NCBI GenBank assembly: GCA_021014325.1
Contig: CM037475.1
Location: forward strand, 2,015,001 to 2,079,000
From: Plazaster borealis
Taxonomy: Eukaryota > Echinodermata > Asteroidea > Forcipulatida > Labidiasteridae
Direction: 5' to 3'
Length of the DNA: 64,000 nucleotides
Below, piece by piece: positions 11,090 through 22,004 of this stretch. The notes beneath the pieces are model-generated. The model had not been told where the DNA came from. It did not search any database and saw nothing but the letters and a program-made list of their open reading frames with translations. Both the position numbers and the translations under genes were made by a program. The stretch's first letter is position 1. The number at the start of each line of letters is the position of its first letter.

Positions 11090-11945
11090 GCCCGGTTAAT
11101 TTATTTAAAAAAATTAACAATTTATATTTGCTAACGAGACTTCTAAGTTCTGAGGGAATTTAAAACAAATTCTCACATTCATAAAAGCCTTGTAACATTT
11201 ATAAGTACCACTAACGGAAACAATTAAGTACTTTAAATACAGTATGGCAAAGCCATGTAGTAAAAAGAAAGACACACGTTGTCAAGTTTATACAAACAAG
11301 GTTATTGAAGGTAGTAGGTCATCCCACTATAATAAACATGTAACTGAAACTACACAGTACATGTACAATATCATTTACTGGTCCAAATTCATTTCTGGAA
11401 AAGATGTGTTTTCTTATTGATTCTGTTCTTTTTTCCCCTTCTGATATTCTTTAATACAAAATTAATTTACAATTTTTCTTGGCTTAATGGCCTTTTTCTA
11501 TAATTTTTAAATTAATTTTAGTAATGTTGTTTTCTATGCGTCTGGTATATATTGACTGTTTTTATGTTTTGTCTCCTTTTCACTAGCTTTCCTTTTATTT
11601 CATTTTTTAAAGTGGTATTCATCTTTAAGACTTAAAATATAGATATTTTTTTAAACAAATGCTCCCGGGGTTGGAATGTGAAAACAAACACTGTTAACTT
11701 ATTCCCAGTTTCCCAGGGTAAAGTATTTAAACGACTATAGTTAATATGTAAATTGCCCCTTTCAATTTATTTGTGAATTTTTGACATATTGGCACTTCCT
11801 CTCAACCTACCAGTATCTTTTGTGAAGTGCAGTAACAATCTGTTTGATAAAGGAAATTAGCTATTTATGTTTGTGCTCTCGAACCATTGCTAAGTAGGTA
11901 TTTATACCAGGAGGACAAGGACACATTGGTTTTCGCTCGGGAGAG
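11090..11945. other. AT-rich stretch, nothing recognised
   Basis: No splice-supported exon, RNA gene or repeat copy was found. It is T-rich from 11400 to 11660. Confidence 0.4.
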
Positions 11946-11964
11946 AATTGGAGAGAACACCTTT

Positions 11965-12155
11965 ACACAGCAATCTAACTAGGGTGACTAGGATGACCCT
12001 AACTAGGGTGACTAGGGTGACCCTAACTAGGGTGACTAGGGTGACCCTAACTAGGGTGACCCTAACTAGGGTGACCCTAACTAGGGTGACTAGGGTGACC
12101 CTAACTAGGGTGACTAGGTTGACCCTAACTAGGGTAACACTTACTAGGGTAACAT
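11965..12155. repeat. Telomere-like minisatellite
   Basis: Alternating 10-bp (CTAGGGTGAC) and 15-bp (CTAGGGTGACCCTAA) units tile about 190 bp. The CCCTAA and TAGGG words resemble the metazoan telomere repeat, but each is interrupted by GTGAC, so it is not a true (TTAGGG)n tract. Three frames stay open through it (LTRVTRVT-type), which is a consequence of periodicity. Confidence 0.85.
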
Positions 12156-12159
12156 TTTA

Positions 12160-13060
12160 GGGGGGCACAATGGGGAGCACCTGGGGGGGGGGGCACTTCT
12201 GGCCGAGTTTCCATTTGCCTTTTTCTTGAACAAGCCCCTTTTCAGCGCCTTTGTTTTGTAATTTACGGTTTTCTATAAGATAATCTGGCGTGAGTGTGAA
12301 AACAAATGCATTTTCTGCGTGTAAATGGAAAAATAGTTCCAAAAACGTTGAAATTATCACATTAAAGCATATAAAATGTTACAACTAACATTTCACTCTG
12401 GAAATTTCCAACCCCAAAAGTCCAAACTTCAAATGGGGTACGCCACTGCTTTGACAGAAAATCTTATTATTGAACATTTATAGGTTAAGGTTCAACTGCT
12501 TGTGTAAGACTTTGTAAATAATTTTGTGACAACTTGAAAACATTTGTAAAAAGTGCATTAAAGTTTCCAGGGCAAGTTATGCCTGGCAAAATGGTGGCAA
12601 TATCTGAGGTTACAGTGTGTGCATTTATGCCAGTTTCTAACTACCGATAAATACATAAGTGTATCAAAATGGATAAAGGCTGGCTTTAATAAAAGTCCTA
12701 ACTATTTGATGGTCAAATCAGGGATGGGTTCCAGGCTACCAATGATCAGCGGCTATTTGTTGTTTTGTGTGTGTTTTCTCTACATGACTCTATACACGAG
12801 TCAAATTGAAACCTTGCTTGCGACACATTTGGTGCCTTTCAAATCATTTTTTTTTTCCTTCTTAATTTATTTTGTCCCCGGCAAAGTAGAAACTAGACCT
12901 ATCATCACATCTTCTGATTAGCCAGTCTATTTATGAGAGAGAATCAAAACGCTTGGCTGCTTTCTTGGACTCGTAGGTTAATGGAAGAAACAGCATTGTT
13001 TCCTTACGCAGAAAAATCAAAACAACATGTGTGCACACAACTGTATACGTTTGGTCTGTT
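12160..13060. other. No gene seen; poly(G) tract
   Basis: There is a G-run at 12183-12192 just after the minisatellite. The short frames at 12619-12921 and 12931-13212 lack splice signals or recognisable motifs. Confidence 0.4.
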
Positions 13061-13061
13061 T

Positions 13062-13357
13062 GGGTCTGTATACGTTTGGTAATGACTCTGAAAATTAATG
13101 GCAATAAAAACTTACTTGGTAAGAAGTACAGCAGCTTTGGATAGTGCATTTTGAGAAACTTTTCACTTCGAAGTACTGCGGTTATGGAAAAAGATTTCAC
13201 TTTTATCCCCAAAAATTGGAATCTGAGAAACGTTACTGACAGTAACGTTTCTCAGATAATGTATTCCAATTGCAGATTATTCTTCCTGCGTGGACATAAC
13301 TGCTTCATAACTGCTTGAGATTTTCGTCAATATGGACTGAAATTTTCACAGGTTATT
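13062..13357 (+). mobile_element. TTAA element, family C, truncated
   Basis: Family C starts AGGGTCTGTATACGTTTGGT and in full copies is about 370-400 bp. It has a strong internal hairpin (GAGAAACGTTACTG and its complement, near 13226-13257 in this copy). This copy loses its right end at about 13357, where T-rich low-complexity sequence follows. Its start is preceded by a partial echo of its own terminus (CTGTATACGTTTGGTCTG). Confidence 0.7.
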
Positions 13358-13379
13358 TTATTTATTTATTTTATTTTAT

Positions 13380-13475
13380 TACACTTCTTCACTGGCACAT
13401 ATTACAAAAATAAAACATTAGGCCTATTCACTGGCACATATTATTACAAAAATAACAAATACAGGGAATAAATAG
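13380..13475. repeat. Short direct duplication
   Basis: The phrase CTTC/TTCACTGGCACATATTA plus CAAAAATAAAACA recurs about 45 bp later with small changes, giving two tandem copies in low-complexity sequence. Confidence 0.55.
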
Positions 13476-13589
13476 AATTATTTTGTTTTTAAAAATGTAG
13501 TAAAAACAATAACATACGGTAAATAAAGAATGTCAAAAAAACTTTTTAAAAAAAATTGTTGAAGCAAAAAAGAAGTAGGGCACCAGTCC

Positions 13590-13860
13590 TAACAGTTTAT
13601 ATAACATTGCTGTTGACTGGCTTCTGCTGAGGAAGATTTGTCTATGCTAAGCAAGTGTTTCTGCTTACTAGCTTTATGAAATATGAACCAAGGCCTAATT
13701 TCACTGCTTAACATTTTTCTGATAAGCAAAATATTTACAGGAAACAATAGCCACAGCCGGTGCAAGGAATAGTATTTTGGCTAGTTACCTTATTCCAGTA
13801 AGCAGAAATGTTTGTGCTTAGCTACTTCTTTTGCTTAAGCAGCTCTACGAAAATGGGCAC
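13590..13860. repeat. Family E-like repeat, diverged
   Basis: The sequence has the features of the 'GGGCCCAATTTCATA-GAGCTG' family: scattered TTGCTTA/TAAGCA words, a GGCTAGTTACCTTATTCC phrase and a right end reading AAGCAGCTCTACGAAAATGGGC. The left terminus is not clear, so this is an old or partial copy. Confidence 0.45.
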
Positions 13861-14236
13861 TGATTATGTGAAGTCCGGGGACTCATTATAGTCATTCGAT
13901 TCTTTTTAGTGCAATTACTTTCACCTCGGAAGTCGTTAAAAGCTAGTTTACACGCATTAGTTTTGGTTATTGGTATACAGTATGTCACGCTGTTTTAGAA
14001 TTGATATACACCATATGGTGGAGATGGTGTGATATGTACATTATGTGCAAGGGCGATCAAATGGCGTGGATAAATTTGCAGTGATATCATTATCTATAGT
14101 TCATCAAAACCACTTTTTGTATTTTTCTCCTGTGCTTTTTTTTCTACCCCGAATTTTTGAAACGATGCTTGGGAACAGAATGTTTGGAAGTTACTTCTAT
14201 TTGGTCTAAAAAAAAATCATATCAATTCATATTTAA

Positions 14237-14617
14237 AGGCACTGGACACGTTTGGTAATTACTCAAAATATATATTAGCGTAAAAAACTTACTTGGTAAC
14301 GAGCAACGGGGAGCTGTTTATAGTATAAAACATTGTGAGAAACGACTCCCTCTGAAGTATTGTAGTTTTTGAGAAAGAGGTAATTTCTTACTAAAATATT
14401 TGAATCTGAGGAAGACTTCAGGCCTCAAGCCTTTCTCAGGCATCTGAAAGCACACAAATTTGGGGAACAAGGGTGTTTTTTTTTCTTCATTATTTTCTTG
14501 CAACTTCGAAGACCAATTGAGCCCAATTTTTCACAGGTTTGTTATTTTATGCATAATGGTGGAATACACCAAACGTGAATACTGGTCTTTGACAACTACC
14601 AAAAGTATACACTACTT
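14237..14617 (-). mobile_element. TTAA element, family A copy 2
   Basis: TTAA flanks at 14233-14236 and 14618-14621. The interior hairpin differs from copy 1 (GACTTCAGGCCTCAAGCC type), showing that two internal variants exist. The right terminus is worn (CAAAAGTATACACTACT). Confidence 0.75.
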
Positions 14618-14624
14618 TTAAAGC

Positions 14625-15340
14625 CATTGTTGTGATACTTCAGTGCCATAAAACACAAAATGATACATTATTGTTTTATAAAACTCAGTGGTTGTACATT
14701 AGGATCTTTCACTCAGCTCTTGACATTTCCTACCGACATGCTTGACCCAAGAATGTACCACAATGTACAGCCAACATAACAAGCAAACAAAACTCAATAC
14801 ATAAAACTGTTTCCTTCCGACAAACAAATCCTGAAGAAGAATTTTCTAATTAAAGTTTATGAGCAGTACAGCCGTGGTTTTTTTCCACATGGGATTTTCC
14901 GTCGGTTAAAACAAATGTCAGAATTAAAGTCTCCAGATAAGCAAGTTCTAGATAAATTTCTCCCCCGCCATTGTTTTAAAATTTCATGAGCAACATGCCA
15001 GCTGCAGAGTGTTTTGTCGCTCTGTCGATAATCGTCATTTGCATGAAATAAAAACAATTTTGTTTCCATAATCGGATACGTCACTTATGTTGGTATCAAC
15101 ACAAACAGCTGTTGCAGCATTGTGCGGTTTTCACGCATAGCTGGTGGATGGGGATTCCCTTGTGCTGGTGACGTAGCCATATTATGGTAATGAGCATATT
15201 ATTATTCATAATGTTTAACGACATCGTGTGGGGGCTTACGTGCCATATTGCATGCGTGTTTTATAAAACTGATGGCATTTGAAGTTCTAGCTTGGTATTA
15301 TTGTTATACAGTTATTGTGGATAGCATTTTCCTGAACCGA
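14625..15340. other. No gene seen
   Basis: A 75-codon - strand frame (14857-15084) has no initiation context, motif or splice support. Nothing else is recognised. Confidence 0.4.
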
Positions 15341-15475
15341 GCAGGGTCTGGGAGGGCACATCTTTTTTGATGACGGTTTTTTTTACTTTTGCCTTTCCCT
15401 GCACGGCCTCCGCTTGTAATATTGTATTGCTCAAAGAATTAAAATAAATAAATACAAATAAATGAATAAACATGT
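15341..15475 (+). mobile_element. Retroelement 3' end, copy 1
   Basis: A GGTCTGGGAGGGCACATCTT start, an internal GCCTTTCCCTG(C/G)ACGGC block with CTCCGCTTGTA, and an A-rich tail with AATAAA-type repeats (AATAAATAAATAC). The same sequence occurs at 25375-25498 and 55079-55203, always ending at an A-rich tail and always truncated at about the same point. This fits 3' UTR remnants of a non-LTR retrotransposon or a short SINE; no reverse transcriptase is present. Confidence 0.65.
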
Positions 15476-15484
15476 TTATACCAT

Positions 15485-16110
15485 GTATTTTCCGTGTGGT
15501 AAAACAAAATCCAAATTAGGCATAACCACAGCGAGACTCGAACCTGAGTCATACATTGGATAAGCTGAAGTGCTTTTTAGAAATTTGTCTTCTTCTTCGA
15601 GATCATACGGCCTTTAAATTTAAGGTAACACAAAAAGTGAACTATGGAGCACTTTAAAGTTTAAGTGGGATGTATAGCTAAAACGAGGCACATTGGGAAT
15701 GCAGAGGGTGGGGCTTATGGGAAAAATCCTCGCCAACATCCATGATATAGGGTATCTTACCCTGGTCTGATGCTAAATATAGCGTGCGGCAGTGAGGGGA
15801 TCGACCAAAACAGACATGGAAATATACATCAATAAACCTCATGGGGAACGAGCTTGTAGTAAAAAATGAAGTTTTCTATCCAGAGGAAATAATACGAACA
15901 GTTTCTGTTCAGATACAGAAATCCGTCAGTCGTTCGCTGAAAAAATATGCGACCTTTTAGCTTTGGGCAAGAATGAGTCATCTCCGATTTCTAGACACCT
16001 CTCCACACAATACTTAAAGGGTTCAGTAAGACTGACTTGCTTGACTTCTGAAATAATTGTCTACTGTTTAATGTACACCTCATTATGTGTTTACGGTAAT
16101 GTATGTGCTT
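15485..16110. other. No gene seen
   Basis: A B-box-like word on the - strand (GGTTCGAGTCTCGC, about 15546-15533) hints at another worn tRNA-derived fragment. The rest shows nothing. Confidence 0.35.
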
Positions 16111-16113
16111 TAA

Positions 16114-16478
16114 AGGCACTGGACACGTTTGGTAATTGTCAAAGACCAGTATTCTCACTTGGTGTATCCCAACATATGCATAAAATAACAAACCTGTGAA
16201 ATTTGGTCATCGAAGTTGCAAGAGCATAATGAAAGAAAATACACCCTTGTTGCAAACAATTGTGTGCTTTTAGATGCCTGAAAAGGCTTCAGGCCTGAAG
16301 TCTTTTTCAGATTCAAATATTTTAGTGAGAAATAACCTCTTTCTCAAAAACTACGTTACTTCAGAGGGAGTCGTTTCTCACAATGTTTTAAATTATCAAC
16401 AGCTCTCCGTTGCTCGTTACCAAGTAAGTTTTTATGCTGATATATATTTTGAGTAATTACCAAACGTGTCCAGAGCCT
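16114..16478 (+). mobile_element. TTAA element, family A copy 3
   Basis: Left TTAA 16110-16113, right TTAA 16479-16482. The right TTAA is at the same time the left TTAA of the family C element that follows. Internal hairpin of the AGGCTTCAGGCCTGAAGTC type. Confidence 0.85.
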
Positions 16479-16482
16479 TTAA

Positions 16483-16880
16483 AGGGTCTGTATACGTTTG
16501 GTATACATAATGACTCTGAAATTAAAGGCAATAAAAATTTACTTGATGGTAAGAAGTACAGCAGCTTTGGATAGTAGGAATGCATTTTGAGAAACTTTTC
16601 ACTTCGAAGTACTGCGGTTATGGAAAAAGATATCACTTTTTATCCCCAACAATTTGAATCTGAGAAGCGTTACTGCATCAGTAACGTTTTTCAGATAGTA
16701 ATTCCGATTGCAGATTTTCCTTCCTGCGTGGACATAACCGCTCCCGATTTTTGGCAATATCTCAAAAACGCTACCACCTTTTGAAATGGAATTTCAACAG
16801 GTTAATTTTATGGTATATATCTACAACTATATAGGATTGAAACAAACAGTGGGTTCCAATTACTAAACGTATCGATCCCT
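16483..16880 (+). mobile_element. TTAA element, family C copy 2
   Basis: A full-length copy starting AGGGTCTGTATACGTTTGGT and ending AAACGTATCGATCCCT. It shares TTAA 16479-16482 with the family A copy to its left and TTAA 16881-16884 with the family D element to its right. The interior hairpin GAAGCGTTACTG... (about 16669-16697) is present. Confidence 0.85.
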
Positions 16881-16884
16881 TTAA

Positions 16885-17331
16885 AGGTGGTCATAATGAC
16901 CCCCAAATAAAAGTGTTTATTTATTTATCTGAAATCCTACTTAAATAAAGATGGTAGGCTAATGGCATCCTGTAAAATTATTTCGTCTGAAGTGCCCCTG
17001 TTGATTAGAAACAACTAGTGTCTCAGTGAAAAATTTGAATCTCCAAAGATAGCCTAAAGGCGATTTTTGGAGATTCAAATTTCCGTGGTGTCCGTTTGTG
17101 AATGATGCGGCCAGATGCGGTTGATAAAACAGCCGCTGTCACCTCGCTAAAAGTAGATGGATTCGACGATCTTAATGAAAACAACGTGACAGTTTTGTTC
17201 CTGTTTTCTCAACAAGTAGACACTGTATTCAACTGAAACTTTCACATGTGACTTTTATAGTATCTTTCTTGATAATATTTGCTTATAAATCAGCATAAAT
17301 CGGTGACAAAAAGCAAACGATGACCCTACCT
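16885..17331 (+). mobile_element. TTAA element, family D
   Basis: Terminal repeats AGGTGGTCATAATGACCC and GATGACCCTACCT, TTAA at 16881-16884 and 17332-17335. It carries an internal hairpin TTTGAATCTCCAAA...TTTGGAGATTCAAA (about 17033-17082). It is the only copy in the window, so its family status rests on structure. Confidence 0.65.
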
Positions 17332-17339
17332 TTAAAGAT

Positions 17340-17926
17340 GATCTTTGAAAATAATGTCCAGTGTATTGTGGAAATTCATAGCAAAATGTGCAAATTTGCA
17401 TGAAAATAAATATGAAATAGCATACTTTTACTAAAAGTGTAGCTGATAATTAGGTTGTTTATGGTGCATTAGAATACAATGGACAGGTTGTTTTATCGTT
17501 AATTTTAAACATATTGAGAAAACATTACAATTTTTCTTTGACATTTTTTTAAGTTTTCAAGTTTCTGAAGTTCTAAACTGGTCAATTATGAGACCTTTTT
17601 ATAAAATTATTTGCACAATATTGTCTGTATTTTGTTTTATTTTGTATGCCATGCTCATGTATGAATGCTGCATAAAAAAACTGAAATCACTCTATGGATT
17701 TTCATTTGGCATCCCTCTTTGTAAGTTGTGGTGACGTCACTATTTTTGTATTGGAGTGTAACAGCTCCACCAACGTCCATTTTTATTACGTAAGCTTATT
17801 ATAACTGTTCTAATGTTGATCGTGCAATTCTACAACTGTTCTCCAAGTCTGCCTTAAATAGTATTTTGACATTCTGTTTAATTTGTGTGTTTGGAAACAT
17901 GAAGGCACAGATAATGTTAAAGGGAT
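17340..17926. other. AT-rich, no gene seen
   Basis: Nothing is supported beyond chance frames. Confidence 0.4.
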
Positions 17927-17930
17927 TGTA

Positions 17931-18300
17931 TACGTTTGGTAATTGGAACCCATTTGTTTCAACCCTACATAGTTGTAGATATACCATAAAACTAACCTGT
18001 TTTCAAAAGGTGGTAGCGTTTTTGAGATATTGCTGAAAATCTGGAGCGGTTATGTCCACGCAAGAATAATAATCTGCAATTGGAATACACAATCTGTGAA
18101 ACGTTACAGCAGTATATAACGCATCTCAGATTCAAATTTTTGGGGTGTAAAAAGTGATATCTCTTTCGATAACGACAGTACTTCAAAGTGAAAAGTTCCT
18201 CAAAATGCATTATATCATCCAAAGCTGCTGTACTTCTTACCAAGTAAGTTTGTATCGCCATTAATTTTCAGAGTCATTATCAAACGTATATACTGACCCT
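17931..18300 (-). mobile_element. TTAA element, family C copy 3
   Basis: Inverted relative to copy 2. TTAA at 17927-17930 and 18301-18304. The central hairpin is degraded here (GAAACGTTACAGCAGTATATAA). Confidence 0.8.
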
Positions 18301-18304
18301 TTAA

Positions 18305-19083
18305 ATTGGGTAGAATAGTCAAACATCAGGCTATCAAAATAATCGGTATTCAGCAGGCTGTAATCGAATGAGTCATTGAACAAATCTCTTATTTCAAATA
18401 AAATCAAATTCTTAAGTTCAGACAGCTCTCAATCGCTTCACTTGAAATTCAAGAAAATCCTCCGAAACGATCATTTTCTTCAAAGAGCCATCAGAACCCG
18501 GAGGTATAATGGCAGTTCCTTTGTTCCGGCTGCCATTAAGATACAAAAGGCAGCTGGAACGGTGAGCTACGCTGGCACTCGGGTACTGAACTGTCCATCA
18601 TTACCTTTTACAATAAATGTTGATGTATGGTGTATATATTTTACAATCTGCCCTTTTCTATTTCTAGGGTTTTCTTTTTTATTGTAGGCATATGCTTTTA
18701 CAATTCATTTGTATTTTTAGCGTTTAGTGTCGTGTGTTTTTATGTAAAAGGCTACATAAATTTTCCATTCAGGGACAAGTTTTATTGTGTTGTAATGTAT
18801 TGTATTGTTGTATATCATTCAAAGCAAGCAGACTGCAGGAGTTTGTTTTACCTCCATGCTGCAACAAAGCGGCTATACAAAACGGAGCTCCCACATAATG
18901 ACGTAACATGAGTGATGACGTAACAGGGCTTTTCGCACCGGAGAAGGGTATTTAGAATGATTGTTTTTGTACACAATTAAAATAAGTTTAATCTCATGTG
19001 AACTCAATTTCCTTATTGATTTAAAACATTTTAAATGAATTTCAGCAAAGATCACTTATTGCCGTTTTCGTTCAAGTAGGTCT
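18305..19083. other. No gene seen
   Basis: Two overlapping + strand frames (18376-18687 and 18627-18911) are hydrophobic or mixed with no splice support and run through T-rich sequence; they are not called. Confidence 0.35.
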
Positions 19084-19087
19084 TTAA

Positions 19088-19288
19088 AGGGTCTGTATAC
19101 GTTTGGTAATGACTCTGAAAATTAATGGCAATAAAAACTTACTTGGTAAGCAGTACAGCAGCTTTGGATAGTATAATGCATTTTGAGAAACTTGTCACTA
19201 AGAACTACTGCGGTTATGGAAAAAGATATCACTTTGTTTCCCAGAAAATTGGATCCGAGAAGCGTTACTGACAGTAACGTTTCTCAGA
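19088..19288 (+). mobile_element. TTAA element, family C copy 4, truncated
   Basis: Left TTAA 19084-19087. The copy stops after the central hairpin at about 19288 (…CAGATTGTGTATTC), where a 140-bp block begins that is also found beside another family C copy at 51771-51894. Confidence 0.7.
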
Positions 19289-19432
19289 TTGTGTATTCTC
19301 AACATATGACCACAAAATCACCATTCGTTAACACCAAACGCCCCCACTTGTACGTAATGAACACATTATTGACACCCCAAGCCACCCTGTCGCAACCGGT
19401 CAGCAGTTTAGAGTGTGACATTTACCATTTAA
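19289..19432 (+). repeat. Duplicated block, copy 1 (with 51771-51894)
   Basis: Shared phrases with 51771-51894 are GACCACAAAATCACCATTCG, ATGAACACA and CCAAGCCACCCTGTC, and CATTTACCATTTAAAG at the right end. In both places a family C element follows directly. Confidence 0.65.
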
Positions 19433-19829
19433 AGGGAAGGTAGGCCTATACTTTTGGTAATCACTCTTTTAAAATGAATGGCAATAAAAACCTACTTGGT
19501 AAAAAGTAGGCCTACAGCAGCTTTCGATAGTATAAGGCATTTTGAGAATCATTTCACTTCGAAGTGATGCGGTTATGGAAAAAGATATTTTTATCCCCAA
19601 AATTTGAATCTGAGAAACGTACCTGTCAGATACGTTTATCAGATTGTGTATTCCAATTACGGATTATTCTTCCTGCGTGGACATAACCGCTCCAGATTTT
19701 CGGCAATATCTCAAAAACGCTACCACCTTTTGAGATGAAATTTTCACAGGTTAGTTTTATGGTATCTTTCTACATCTATTATTGAAAACAAACAGTGGGT
19801 TCCAATTACCAAACGTATATACAATCCCT
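19433..19829 (+). mobile_element. TTAA element, family C copy 5
   Basis: TTAA 19429-19432 and 19830-19833. Full length with GGCCTA insertions near the left end. Confidence 0.8.
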
Positions 19830-20181
19830 TTAACCAACTTTATACTCCATATTCCTTTACAAAATACCTCCTTACCATCAGCTCGGTATTGAAATTGAGA
19901 GCTGTTACGCCTACTCAAAGATTTCTGAAATCTTATTTTTCGCTGATTTACATTTCAGCATTTTCCATTTAAAGCAAGACAATCACGTCAACAAGTCCAT
20001 GCCAAGGGGAAATAAGCTGGGTAGTTTTCTTTCTTTTATTAAGGATAAATGACCTTTTTACAAAACAAAGTGAAGGTGTTCACTACTGCCTTGCAGGGCA
20101 ATTGCTTAAATTAATGCTCTTTCCATTTCAGTAAAATCAATCGAACGATGATCGTGTTATATTTATGAACATCAACGTTAA

Positions 20182-20550
20182 AGGCATCGTACACGTTTGG
20201 TAATTGTCACAGACCAGTGTTCTCACTTGGTGTATCCCAACATATGCATAAAATAACAAGCCTGTGAAAATTTGGGCTCAATTGGTCATCGAAGTTGCAA
20301 GAACATGATGAAAGAACAAACACCCTTGTTGTACAAATTTGTGTGCTTTCAGATAGGAATAAAAACTTCTTGCAAGAAGTTTTTTTTATTATTTTAGTGA
20401 GAAATTACCTCTTTCTAAAAAACTACGTTACTTCAGAGGGAGTCGTTTCTCACAATGTGTTATACTATCAACAGCTCTCTGTTGCTCGTTACCAAGTCAG
20501 GTTTTATGCTAATATATATTTTGAGTAATTACCAAACGTGTACAGTGCCT
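20182..20550 (+). mobile_element. TTAA element, family A copy 4
   Basis: TTAA 20178-20181 and 20551-20554. Internal hairpin ACTTCTTGCAAGAAGT. The 77-codon frame inside (20295-20528) recurs in other copies and is not a gene. Confidence 0.85.
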
Positions 20551-20869
20551 TTAAATGCATTTATTTCATTTCCCCTTCTCACTACAAACATAAATAAAAT
20601 AGTATTCTCTCCCGTCCCTTTAGGGCAATAGTTCACACTACTGCCCGCCAATGTTCAGGTAAACACACACGTGTAGCCTTGCAGATGAGCCTGGTTTGTC
20701 CCCCCTGCCTGCCGGCCTTAGTCCCCCAAGGATGTAAGCAGGTGACAGGCACTTGTTGAAGTTTCTTCCTGTCTAGACTGTTACTCACCATAATGACATT
20801 ACGATCATCATAAATATCTAACTGGGGTTTACCACAACTGACATCAGAGGATAATATCATGAAACCAGG

Positions 20870-21070
20870 GCACCCAGAAGCTGTTTAGCATACAACATTG
20901 CTTTGCTAAGCATGATATTTTTGCTTACCAAAATGCTGTTTTGATAACGGCTTAATGAAGCCTCAACCAGACGTTTTCTACTTACAAGAAGCATCACTCA
21001 GCAGGGCCCAGTGCCACAAAGCTGGTAAGCAGAAAATCTTGCCTATCAGAAAAATAAAAAAAACAAGTAA
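20870..21070. repeat. Family E-like repeat, diverged
   Basis: Contains AGAAGCTGTTTAGCA, GCTAAGCATGATATT and TTTTGCTTACC, then GGGCCCAGTGCCACAAAGCTGG at 21005, which looks like the terminus of a second partial copy abutting the first. Confidence 0.4.
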
Positions 21071-21652
21071 AATGTCATGTAATTCACAACATTGTGACTG
21101 GTACCCTGCAAATAAACAGCTCACCAAGGACATGAATTTGGCTCCTGGTTTGGTCACAATGATATGGAGCGAATGAACCTTAAGATAGGGCAATAGACCG
21201 TCAAGTCTCGCGTTAAAGGTTCGCAATTTTCGAACTCACACGAGACTTGCGCGGTCCATTCAAACATGAATATTCATTAGCGTTTATGGATGAGCAACAT
21301 CATGCAAAGCAGGAGGTAAACGTACTGCCAGGTTACACTTTACCCAAAGGTCCTTTCTCTATGCTTTACCTAAACAGGTGCGAACGTTTTTTTAATGGAA
21401 CAAAAGGGTTCACAGTGACCCGATCAAATAAATCAATTTTTAACCTTGAAAATATTATGGAATATTCAAATTAATTTGTTTCATTTACCAACAGGACAGC
21501 TAAACATTATCTTATGAGAACGTTGCAAAGTTTCGCTTAGCGATGAAACTTTCAGCACTGTTTTTTTTATACTCATGCAGCGAGGGGCCTGTTCGGTTGC
21601 AATGCCCCTGTGGTTCCATCGTCAGCACAAGCTCACAAGCTTTTTCCATAGG
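21071..21652. other. No gene seen
   Basis: A 75-codon + strand frame (21247-21474) has no supporting signal. Confidence 0.35.
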
Positions 21653-21656
21653 TTAA

Positions 21657-22000
21657 AGGCCCTGTACGCTATTGGTAAGATCGAAAAACACAATGTTCAC
21701 AGATTCACACATAACTTACATGATTTAAAGTAAGTAATGGTAGAAAGGGTTCCTTAAAATATTTCTGCCTAAAATGCTATCGTTTCTGAGAAATGAGTAA
21801 ACCAATAGTTTTTATCACGCGCGATAATTTAAAAAAAAAAACAGAAAACACATAAGGTCTCTTTTCACTATTTTCTCGTGACCTCGATGACCAATTAAGC
21901 TCAAACATTCACAGGTTTGTTTGTTCGTGCATAATATGTTGAATCACACAAAATGTGGACACTGATTTTTGAGCTGTTACCAAAAGTGTACATTATACCT
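21657..22000 (+). mobile_element. TTAA element, family B copy 1
   Basis: Starts AGGCCCTGTACGCTATTGGT and ends CCAAAAGTGTACATTATACCT; TTAA 21653-21656 and 22001-22004. It is related to family A: the right half keeps GACC(T)CGATGACCAATTA(A/G)GCTC and CACAGGTTTGTT, but the left half is different (ACATAACTTACATGATTTAA). An internal ATCACGCGCGAT palindrome sits near the middle. Confidence 0.8.
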
Positions 22001-22004
22001 TTAA

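Noticed and set aside
11948..12160. An interstitial telomere or a threonine/arginine repeat protein
   Set aside because: The hexamer is interrupted regularly by GTGAC, and the frame is open only because of the period.
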